From: Chitinophaga horti
GTDB lineage: Bacteria > Bacteroidota > Bacteroidia > Chitinophagales > Chitinophagaceae
Assembly: GCF_022867795.2 (NCBI RefSeq)
Contig: NZ_CP107006.1
Coordinates: 620,001-684,000, forward strand
DNA: 64,000 nucleotides
Reading direction: 5' to 3'
In this document: positions 51,359 through 58,123 of the stretch, in pieces
Layout: each line of letters opens with the position of its first letter
Position numbering within the stretch: the stretch's first letter is position 1
Made by a program: the position numbers and the translations under genes
The notes under the pieces: model-generated
What the model saw: the letters and a program-made list of their open reading frames with translations, nothing else
What the model was told of the DNA's origin: nothing
The model's database searches: none

Positions 51359-52055
51359 ACGCTCCCGACCTCGCAAACTGCGCCTCCGCCAACGCCCTTA
51401 TCTCCTTCACTCCCAACACCTTCTGCTCCGATCCCCGTATCACCGAATTGATCATCGCCAACCCCAGTTCACGCAGCGTACCAAAGCCCGCTGGCGCCAG
51501 TCGGCGCATCACCGGGAATAACCAGTTGATATATTTATAAATAGCGGTCGCGTTCTTCAATCCGGGTGTCGGTTTCATAAAACCGGGGCGGAAAAGGTAC
51601 ACTTGCCGGAAAGGTAGTTTCGCCACATCATTTTCCGTTTTGCCCTTCACTCTTGCCCACATGCTGCGGCCTTTTTCGGTGCCGTCGGTCCCTGCGCCGG
51701 ACACATAACAAAAAGTCATATCCGGGTTTTGTTGTGCCAGGATGCCAGCCACATGTAAGGTGAGGATGTAGGTCTTTTGATAGTACTCCGCCTCCTTCAT
51801 ACCGATGGAAGATACGCCCAGGCAGAAGAAGCAGGCGTTATAGTCTTTCAGCTGCGGCGCGATGGGGGTAATATCATAAAAATCTGTATGAATGATTTCT
51901 GTGAGTTTTGCATGCGTTATTCCGCACGGACGACGATTAATCACGAGTACTTTTTCCACCTCTGGATGTTGCAGGCATTCGTGTAAAACGCCTTCGCCCA
52001 CCATACCGGTAGCGCCTGTAATGATCGCGCGAATCTTTGTGTGAATAGGGTTCAT
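51357..52055 (-). CDS. Atypical short-chain dehydrogenase (NAD(P)-binding)
   Basis: A 232-aa Rossmann-fold protein of the atypical SDR group (NmrA/HTATIP2-like). The nucleotide-binding motif GATGMVGEG lies at residues 14-22, and VINRRP after strand 2 suggests NADP preference. CFFCLGVSS and CYVSGAGTDGTEKGRSMWARVKGKTEND carry the Ser and the Lys of the YxxxK position (here RVKGK), so the Tyr is replaced; such members may be sensors or bind substrates without classic SDR chemistry. No signal peptide. It is convergent with GH36 and separated from it by a terminator. Role unknown. Confidence 0.8.
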   Translation of the reverse strand: MNPIHTKIRAIITGATGMVGEGVLHECLQHPEVEKVLVINRRPCGITHAKLTEIIHTDFYDITPIAPQLKDYNACFFCLGVSSIGMKEAEYYQKTYILTLHVAGILAQQNPDMTFCYVSGAGTDGTEKGRSMWARVKGKTENDVAKLPFRQVYLFRPGFMKPTPGLKNATAIYKYINWLFPVMRRLAPAGFGTLRELGLAMINSVIRGSEQKVLGVKEIRALAEAQFARSGA

Positions 52056-52192
52056 AGCTTTAAGTTACGCCGTTCCGGTGGCACGGGCAAATGGCACTTT
52101 CTTTGCGGAACTGTTAAAATAATGTCAAGCTCTGAATTCTATGATATCTATCATGTATTTTAGCTTAAATCATCGGTAATTTTACAAATACA

Positions 52193-52519
52193 ATGAAACG
52201 GTTAATATCCATATTACTTCTCTTCTTCTATCTGCCACTGAGCTACGGCGCAGGGCTGCAGGTAGTTGGCGGAAAGATTGATGTGGATATTGAAAATACC
52301 GGGAGTAAAGAAGAAAAGACTGGCACAGAGATCCTGACGAACGAACACCATGTACAGCAACAGCTGAAAATGGTGAAGAAGACACAATCGCAAGCCGCTG
52401 TTAACGAAGTTCCGCGTACGCACGTGGCCTTCGTTAGCACCAGCAACGGATGCACACCAACATCCGTCATCCTCCCGCAATCGCCGCTATACATATGGCA
52501 TTGCGTTTTCCGTCTATAG
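52193..52519 (+). CDS. Small secreted protein of unknown function (108 aa)
   Basis: Not recognised. An N-terminal signal peptide (MKRLISILLLFFYLPLSYG) is followed by a short beta-like, acidic/charged segment (QVVGGKIDVDIENTGSKEEKT), a Gln/Lys-rich helix and a hydrophobic end (SVILPQSPLYIWHCVFRL) with two cysteines. The signal peptide and codon pattern support a real gene. It stands 90 bp before another small secreted gene on the same strand, and the two could be cotranscribed. The candidate -7 (TAATTTTA) ends about 8 bp before the ATG and is imperfect. Confidence 0.55.
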   Translation: MKRLISILLLFFYLPLSYGAGLQVVGGKIDVDIENTGSKEEKTGTEILTNEHHVQQQLKMVKKTQSQAAVNEVPRTHVAFVSTSNGCTPTSVILPQSPLYIWHCVFRL

Positions 52520-52609
52520 TATCCCACTATTACATCCACCACCACACATGCCGCATACCTATACGCGGCGTACGTTTTCAATTTGTTTGACTTTCAAAAA
52601 TCTTCAACG

Positions 52610-53179
52610 ATGAAAAAAAGAATCTTCGCAGCAGCGATGATCGCTGCTATGTTTGCAGGTACTGCAGTTATGGCCCAGAACGGACTGTATATGACGGGAC
52701 AGGATTATGTTAAGAAGAATGCCGTGGCCAAAGACAAAATCCAGGCAGAACAGGTATTTAACCGCTCTAAGATCAAAGTAACGAAGAATGGTGAGTCCAC
52801 ACAGCTCGACAAAAGCCAGGTATTCGGTTACCAGGAAAATGGGCAGGATTACCGCTTCTTTAATAACGACGCATATAAAATCATAGATAACGACCAGTTC
52901 CTCCTGTACAGCCGCCTGGAGCATATCCAGAACGGTAAAGAGCGCACGAAAGAAACGCGCTACTACTTTAGTACAGAGGCTGGCACCGCCCTGCTTCCGC
53001 TCACGAAAGCCAACCTGAAAAAGGCTTTCCCGGATAACAGGTCGTTCCATGACCTGCTGGACCTCCAGTTCCGCAGCGACAAGGAACTCACGGCTTACGA
53101 TAGCTTCCATAAGCAGTACAAGGTGCAGTCACTGTACCAAACTGCTGCCAATGGTGCGTTACAGGCCATCAACAGGTAA
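52610..53179 (+). CDS. Secreted protein of unknown function (189 aa)
   Basis: Not recognised. The ATG at 52610 gives the signal peptide MKKRIFAAAMIAAMFAGTAVMAQ. The mature protein is highly charged, with a KVTKNGESTQLDKSQVFGYQENGQDYRFFNN strand-rich core, then SRLEHIQNGKERTKETRYYFSTEAG and a helical C-terminus rich in Lys, Asp and Phe. It resembles small periplasmic Bacteroidota proteins in which the core is expected to form beta sheets, but no family name can be supported. A strong terminator follows at 53213. The length and signal make it a confident coding gene. Confidence 0.75.
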   Translation: MKKRIFAAAMIAAMFAGTAVMAQNGLYMTGQDYVKKNAVAKDKIQAEQVFNRSKIKVTKNGESTQLDKSQVFGYQENGQDYRFFNNDAYKIIDNDQFLLYSRLEHIQNGKERTKETRYYFSTEAGTALLPLTKANLKKAFPDNRSFHDLLDLQFRSDKELTAYDSFHKQYKVQSLYQTAANGALQAINR

Positions 53180-53212
53180 CCCACAGTTGTTGTTTTTAGT
53201 ATAAAAAGCCAT

Positions 53213-53247
53213 AACGGGCTGTTCTTTTGAACGGCCCGTTTTTCTTT
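53213..53247 (+). terminator. Terminator after the 189-aa secreted protein
   Basis: A 12-bp stem (53213-53224 with 53229-53240, one T.G pair), loop TTTT and a TTTTTCTTTT tail. Confidence 0.8.
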
Positions 53248-53523
53248 TGCACCAGCAGTAGCCCCTTTCTTCAGCCCCCGTTGTGTCACTCACTTCAACG
53301 GCAAGTCCCTCATCGCCGTCACGCGTTTCGTCGTACACGCTTCGCCTTTCCCTTCGCCGTCACGCGTTTCGTCGTACACGCTTCGCCATTCCCTTCGCCG
53401 TCACGCGTTTCGTCGTACACGCTTCGCCGTCCCCCTTCGCCGTAAGCTCACTTCGTCGTCATTTCTACCGAAGGGATGCAAACATCCGCTCCAGTCTTCG
53501 CACTGGTCTTCCCACAATTCTCT
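53248..53523. other. Intergenic region dominated by the tandem repeats
   Basis: The gap between genes is 355 bp (53180-53535). Apart from the terminator and the 41-bp repeat array, only a short GC-rich stretch and the -7 element of the HAD gene were seen. No gene is proposed. Confidence 0.5.
53315..53465. repeat. 41-bp tandem repeat array (three full copies plus decayed edges)
   Basis: Units at 53315-53355, 53356-53396 and 53397-53438 each begin GCCGTCACGCGTTTCGTCGT and end in TTCCCTTC or a close variant; the first 32 bases are identical in all three. A partial, diverged copy follows (53439-53465) and a weaker one precedes. Within a unit, ACGCGTTTCGTC and ACACGCTTCGCC look like a further half-unit duplication. 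No open frame with protein features runs through it. Confidence 0.9.
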
Positions 53524-53531
53524 TAACTTTA
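53524..53531 (+). promoter_or_regulatory. Possible -7 element of the HAD phosphatase gene
   Basis: TAACTTTA, one base off TAnnTTTG, ends 4 bp before the ATG at 53536, implying a leaderless transcript. No clear TTG is found 18-22 bp upstream. Confidence 0.35.
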
Positions 53532-53535
53532 CGTT

Positions 53536-54195
53536 ATGGCAAAGGCATTTCTCTTCGACTTTAACGGCACGATGATCAACGATATGGAATATCATACCAT
53601 CGCCTGGTTTGATATCATCAACAAAGACCTGCAACATCAGCTCTCCCGCGATGCGGTGAAGAAAGAGATGTACGGTAAAAACAACGATGTGCTCATCCGC
53701 ATTTTTGGTCATGACCACTTTACCGAAGAAGAAATGAACCGCTGGTCGCTGGAAAAGGAACGTCGTTACCTGGAGGCTTATTCCCCTTACGTAGAATGGA
53801 TTCCCGGCCTGGCACACTTCCTCGATTCGGCCCACCTGAAAGGTATTCCCATGGCGATCGGTTCGGCTACCATTACATCCAATATCCTGTATGTGCTGGA
53901 AAAACTCAACGCCGGCGACTACTTCCGCGCAGTCATCAGCGCCGATCATGTGACCTACAGTAAACCGCATCCGGAAACCTTTCTTAAAGCCGCCGAAGCA
54001 TTAGGTGTCGCGCCCACAGACTGCATTGTGTTCGAGGACAGTCCCAAAGGCGTGGAGGCTGCCGCCGCGGCAGGTATGTATGCCGTGGTGCTTACTACCA
54101 TGCATGAGGAGGAGGATTTTAGGGGTTTATCGAACATTCTTCGCTTTATCAAAGATTACAACGATCCGTACATCAGGACGTTAGTGGGCGAGTAA
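53536..54195 (+). CDS. HAD-superfamily phosphatase-like protein with DxN motif I
   Basis: A 219-aa cytoplasmic protein of the beta-phosphoglucomutase/phosphoglycolate phosphatase-like HAD branch. Motif I is FDFNGTMIND: nucleophile Asp8 is present, but the second acidic residue (usual DxDGT) is Asn10. Motif II is IGSAT, motif III the Lys of YSKPHPETF, and motif IV VFEDSPKGVEAA. A helical cap covers residues about 17-85. The changed residue is the usual general acid/base, so phosphatase activity could be weak or altered, or the protein may act on a different substrate. Otherwise it is complete. Confidence 0.85.
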   Translation: MAKAFLFDFNGTMINDMEYHTIAWFDIINKDLQHQLSRDAVKKEMYGKNNDVLIRIFGHDHFTEEEMNRWSLEKERRYLEAYSPYVEWIPGLAHFLDSAHLKGIPMAIGSATITSNILYVLEKLNAGDYFRAVISADHVTYSKPHPETFLKAAEALGVAPTDCIVFEDSPKGVEAAAAAGMYAVVLTTMHEEEDFRGLSNILRFIKDYNDPYIRTLVGE

Positions 54196-54226
54196 TACCA
54201 TCCGCCAAAAAAATACCCTTTTATGC

Positions 54227-54268
54227 AAACGTTTTACTATTTTAGTCAGGACGGCTATACCTATAGCC
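54227..54268. promoter_or_regulatory. Two palindromic sites upstream of the heparinase-like gene
   Basis: AAACGTTT at 54227-54234, within TGCAAACGTTTTAC, resembles the core of LacI-family operators. GGCTATACCTATAGCC at 54253-54268 is a 16-bp inverted repeat. Both lie 80-125 bp before the ATG at 54350. No regulator gene is adjacent. Confidence 0.35.
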
Positions 54269-54349
54269 TCACCACGTTATGCTGAAGCGCGTTTGAGCAT
54301 GCTACGAAAAGATCAGCGTCATATTTAGGGAACACTAACATCAGATACT

Positions 54350-56299
54350 ATGAAAGGTCGTAAGCACTACCTGCTCCTATTTGTATGCCTGACAGCGCCC
54401 TTGCTGCTGGCAGCCCAGATCACCCCGCGCAACCTGTTGCAGCGCTATTCGCCTGAAACAGTCGCCGCATCACTCATTCCACGCGATAAATGGAAACCAT
54501 TTCCCAATACGCCCGAAGCCTGGAAAGCACAGCTGCCCGACAGCGTATTGGATCAATTGGTGAAGGCAGGAGAGGGCTGGCTCAAAAAAGACTTTAAACA
54601 GATACCGGCTTCCGTGGCTATCGAGTTTACCCGCAATGGCAACCGCAGCCGCTACGAAGCGCTTTCTTTCCCGAAACGTAAACAGCTCTGGGACCTGATG
54701 ATCGCCGAGTCGATCGAGGGCAAGGGTCGCTTCAGTAACGATATTATGAACGGCGTATGGTCGATCTGTGAAGAAAGCTTCTGGGGCGCAACGGCGCACC
54801 TGGGCGGACAGAAAGGTGGTAACGGTCTTGCCAATGTAGAAGATCCCATCGTAGACCTCTTCGCTGCTGAAACAGCCTCCATGCTCGCCTGGACCGACTA
54901 TTTCGCCGGCGCCGCCATGGAGAAATCTTCTAAGTTCCTACGGCCACGCATCTACTACGAAGTAAACCGCCGCGTACTGAAACCGATGATGACCGCCAAA
55001 TACGGCTACCTCGGTGGTGGTAATCCCAACGCGGTATTGAACAACTGGGCGCCCTGGGTGATGAGCAACTACCTCACCGCCAGCCTGCTTCTCGATAAAG
55101 AAGAAAAACTGCGTACTGATGCCATCGTTCGTTCCATGAAAGTCACCGACCAATACATCAACGGTTTGGGTGCAGATGGTAGCTGCGATGAAGGTCCCAG
55201 CTACTGGTTCGCTGCCGGCGCCTGTGTATTCGACGTGCTCAATCTCATGGACGATGCAACGGGGGGTAAAGTAAACATCTACAAAGAAGACATCATCCAG
55301 AAGATGGCGTCTTACATCTATAAAACCCACATCCGCGACGACTACTTCATTAACGTAGCCGACGCTCCTGCTAAAATGAAGCCCGATGGTCTTACCCTGT
55401 TCCGCCTCGGACAAGCCATGGATGATGAGAAGATGACCGCCTTTGGTGCCTGGGCGTACCAGCGCTACGGCAAAGCCGAAAACAAAAGCGGCAGTGGCAA
55501 CCAGAACCGCTGGCACTGTATGCGTTACCTCTATAATCTCGGCGCCGTAAAAGCCTGCACCGCCGCAACTGCTGCAGAACCAAACGTAAAAGATGTATGG
55601 CTCGCCGACGTACAACTCATGGCCGCCCGTGATGGTGATAAATACTACGTAGCCACCCATGGCGGTCATAACGCTGAAAGCCATAACCACAATGACGTAG
55701 GCGATTTCATCGTATACGCTTACGGCCAGCCGCTGATCATTGATGCAGGCCGTGGTACTTACACTGCAAAAACGTTCTCCCCTAACCGTTATGAACTGTG
55801 GTTTAACACTTCTCCGTATCATAACCTGCCTACTATCAACGGCATCGAACAACAGGCCGGCCGTAAGTTTGAAGCCACACAGGTAAAATACGAAGGCGGT
55901 AAATCACCCGCCCTAAATATGCACCTGGAGAGTGCCTACCCGAAAGAAACCGGCCTCAAAACATGGCAACGCAGCGTAAAACTCGACCGTGGCAAAGGCA
56001 TCGTCATCGCTGATACTTATAGTGCCGACGCGGCCCTCAAAAGCCTCACCCAGTCCTTCATGACGACTTGCGACATAGAACTGGCAGCCGGTAAAGTCAT
56101 CTTCACATTGCCCGATGGTAAAAAAGCAGAATTGTCTTACGACAACAACTATTGGACTGCCGCGCAGGAAGACATCGCCCTTAAAACCGCCGAAGACGAA
56201 GTCTTCAAAACCGCCTGGGACGGCCGCCCGATCCGGCGCATCCTGCTCACTGCGAAGAAACCCGGTGCGCAAGGTAAATTCACTTACACGATCAGGTAA
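54350..56299 (+). CDS. Heparinase II/III-family protein
   Basis: A 649-aa secreted protein (signal peptide to about 22, ending LLLAAQ). The N-terminal (alpha/alpha) toroid is represented by EGKGRFSNDIMNGVWSICEESFWG, GAPWVMSNYLTASLLL-like helices and GLGADGSCDEGPSYWFAAG, which contains the likely active-site Tyr region. The C-terminal heparinase II/III domain has GGHNAESHNHNDVGDFIVYAYGQPLIIDAGRGTYT. It should eliminate uronic-acid-containing polysaccharides (heparin, alginate and others in related lyases), but the exact family and substrate are not identifiable here. It is monocistronic, with two palindromic sites upstream and a terminator downstream. Confidence 0.87.
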   Translation: MKGRKHYLLLFVCLTAPLLLAAQITPRNLLQRYSPETVAASLIPRDKWKPFPNTPEAWKAQLPDSVLDQLVKAGEGWLKKDFKQIPASVAIEFTRNGNRSRYEALSFPKRKQLWDLMIAESIEGKGRFSNDIMNGVWSICEESFWGATAHLGGQKGGNGLANVEDPIVDLFAAETASMLAWTDYFAGAAMEKSSKFLRPRIYYEVNRRVLKPMMTAKYGYLGGGNPNAVLNNWAPWVMSNYLTASLLLDKEEKLRTDAIVRSMKVTDQYINGLGADGSCDEGPSYWFAAGACVFDVLNLMDDATGGKVNIYKEDIIQKMASYIYKTHIRDDYFINVADAPAKMKPDGLTLFRLGQAMDDEKMTAFGAWAYQRYGKAENKSGSGNQNRWHCMRYLYNLGAVKACTAATAAEPNVKDVWLADVQLMAARDGDKYYVATHGGHNAESHNHNDVGDFIVYAYGQPLIIDAGRGTYTAKTFSPNRYELWFNTSPYHNLPTINGIEQQAGRKFEATQVKYEGGKSPALNMHLESAYPKETGLKTWQRSVKLDRGKGIVIADTYSADAALKSLTQSFMTTCDIELAAGKVIFTLPDGKKAELSYDNNYWTAAQEDIALKTAEDEVFKTAWDGRPIRRILLTAKKPGAQGKFTYTIR

Positions 56300-56326
56300 A
56301 CGCTTTGGTATAAATTGGAAGGAAAG

Positions 56327-56367
56327 CAAGCCGTCCGTCCGCGTCAGCGGCGGACGCTTGTGTTTTT
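56327..56367 (+). terminator. Terminator after the heparinase-like gene
   Basis: Stem CGTCCGC / GCGGACG (56336-56342, 56350-56356) with flanking AAGC/GCTT pairing and TGTTTTT. Confidence 0.6.
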
Positions 56368-56484
56368 AGGAAATAGGACTATTTTTATACTATGCACCCA
56401 GTCCTCCCTATACTTTCCGAACGTGCCGGGGGCGCTTGCGCGGAGGAGTTGACTTAGTGCCCCCTTATTACATCGACACATGCC

Positions 56485-56934
56485 ATGGAAAAATTGCCAG
56501 TTTTAAACTTTAAGTACCGTGGTAGCTATTATGCTTACCTGGTGTTTTGCACACTAGTTGTGTTGGTCTTGGTGTATAAGGGCATCTTGTTAAAAGGCGA
56601 CGTTTTTTTTCTAATGCTATCGAGCTGCCTGCTGGTATTTCTTGTCATCGTAACTTACCTGCGAATGTTTGCTGGGGCCGTCCTATCGATTAGTAGCAAA
56701 GGTGTGCGATACAAAAAGGTATTTTATCCCTGGGATAAGATCAAGTCGTATCAGGTAGTAAGGGAGCATGACAGGAGGTATCTGCAGGATTTCCTGCTGC
56801 TGCGGGTGCATGACAGGCGTGACGATCTGAGGGTTAACCTGGGCGATCTTCGTATACAGGGCTTCATGGAGGATATTATCGCCCCTTACGCCGCGATACA
56901 CGGCATCCGCTGCCAGTATAAGCCAGATCGTTAA
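56485..56934 (+). CDS. Small membrane protein with a PH-like domain
   Basis: A 149-aa protein with two transmembrane segments (about residues 16-35 and 40-60) followed by a beta-rich C-terminal domain (AVLSISSKGVRYKKVFYPWDKIKSYQVVREH...LLLRVHDRRDDLRVNLGDLR) in the pattern of bacterial PH-like (DUF5673/bPH2-type) domains. The final helix (GFMEDIIAPYAAIHGI) fits that fold. It probably sits in the inner membrane with the PH-like part in the cytoplasm. It has no obvious partner; the next gene starts 67 bp downstream. Function unknown. Confidence 0.65.
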   Translation: MEKLPVLNFKYRGSYYAYLVFCTLVVLVLVYKGILLKGDVFFLMLSSCLLVFLVIVTYLRMFAGAVLSISSKGVRYKKVFYPWDKIKSYQVVREHDRRYLQDFLLLRVHDRRDDLRVNLGDLRIQGFMEDIIAPYAAIHGIRCQYKPDR

Positions 56935-57001
56935 TTTTCCTGATTCGGCGGTCATTCTATCAACATATTATTTAACTTGCTCCCGTTTAACAATCGACGG
57001 T

Positions 57002-58012
57002 ATGAAGTTCGGCGTGGCCCGGAGCACCTTTGTTGCATTGGCTTTTTTCCTTTTCCCTGTCATTACCTCCGCCCAGGATTCCGGGCGGGTTAAGTTATTA
57101 GTGCGTGTTTACGAAGATAACGATGGCATTAAATTCGGTCGCAAGATCGCGGATGGTGGTTATACCAACGGTACGCGGCTGGATGTGTTTTATGTGAATA
57201 AACGCAAGCCACATTTCTTCCTCGATAAACTGGCGCCGGGCTTTGGGGGCAATGCGGTATATGCGAGCAGCTGGGGGGCTTTCCAGGTGATGATCACGCC
57301 GCTGAGTGTGGGCGAGCCTGCCTATAAACCGGTCGATTATCCTTATAGCGGGGCGCTAACGGTTCACCATTCGATGTATGCTTTTCGTCCGGATAAAAAG
57401 GACGGGTTTCAAACGGAGTGGGTATTGGGCGTGATGGGGCCACCTTCGCTCGCGAAGCAAACGCAGAAGATGATCCACGGCTGGTTCAATTTCACCCGGC
57501 CGAGGGGCTGGGCATACCAGTACCGCACGGACCTGCTGTTGAACTACAATCTTACTTACGAAAAGCAACTCACGCATGTAGAGAAAGGCTTTGAAGTCAT
57601 TGCCGGCGGCAAGGTCAATGCAGGTACTATGCTTAACGCGGTGGAAACGCATGTGCTGCTGCGTACGGGCAATATGTCTCCCTACTTCGACGGACTGCTC
57701 GACCAGTACGCGCATAAAGAACATGCGCAGTTTTATATCAACGCTAAACCTTCCGTACAATACGTCGTGTACAACAGCCTGCTGCAAGGCGGCCTGTTTT
57801 CCGACGATGTATACGTCGAACCCGCAGTGCGCGAGGCGGCTGGCAATGCTGTTCGTCCGCCGATAAGGCGTTGGCTGGCAGATGTAGACATCAGCGCGGT
57901 GCTTAGTCTCAAACGATTCGCGGTCAGCTTCTCACAAAAGTTCTCCACGCCGGAGTTTGAAGGACTGCCCGCACAGAATGTAGGTAACATTTCACTTTAC
58001 CTTGGATTCTGA
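57002..58012 (+). CDS. LpxR-family lipid A deacylase
   Basis: A 336-aa outer-membrane protein of the LpxR (DUF2219) family, which removes the 3'-acyloxyacyl chain from lipid A in the outer leaflet. The signal peptide ends about residue 24 (VITSAQ). Conserved pieces are VYEDNDGIKFG (Glu38, Asp39, Asn40, Asp41), DGGYTNGTRLDVFY, and WVLGVMGPPSLAKQTQKMIHGW with His159, the usual catalytic positions for calcium binding and catalysis. Alternating strands to the end (NVGNISLYLGF) fit a 12-strand beta barrel with a terminal Phe. It is likely a lipid A remodelling enzyme; activity on this organism's lipid A is inferred. Confidence 0.85.
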   Translation: MKFGVARSTFVALAFFLFPVITSAQDSGRVKLLVRVYEDNDGIKFGRKIADGGYTNGTRLDVFYVNKRKPHFFLDKLAPGFGGNAVYASSWGAFQVMITPLSVGEPAYKPVDYPYSGALTVHHSMYAFRPDKKDGFQTEWVLGVMGPPSLAKQTQKMIHGWFNFTRPRGWAYQYRTDLLLNYNLTYEKQLTHVEKGFEVIAGGKVNAGTMLNAVETHVLLRTGNMSPYFDGLLDQYAHKEHAQFYINAKPSVQYVVYNSLLQGGLFSDDVYVEPAVREAAGNAVRPPIRRWLADVDISAVLSLKRFAVSFSQKFSTPEFEGLPAQNVGNISLYLGF

Positions 58013-58080
58013 TCCGTTCCCCAAGGGCCGTCCGTAACCAAAGAAACTGCGCCGTGCAGATCACCGTAAGATATCCAAAC

Positions 58081-58115
58081 AAAAAAGGCGGCTCAGTAAA
58101 CGAGCCGCCTTTTTT
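58081..58115. terminator. Bidirectional terminator between LpxR and the receptor gene
   Basis: A 14-bp stem AAAAAAGGCGGCTC / GAGCCGCCTTTTTT with a 7-nt loop serves both convergent genes (stops at 58012 and 58124). Confidence 0.9.
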
Positions 58116-58123
58116 GTAAAAAG

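Noticed and set aside
53315..53438. 41-bp repeats as a CRISPR array
   Set aside because: The units are directly adjacent with no unique spacers, and no cas genes are present.
53283..53564. Open frame through the 41-bp repeats
   Set aside because: It is Arg/Ser/Phe-rich repeat translation with no signal, domain or promoter, and runs into the HAD gene in another frame.
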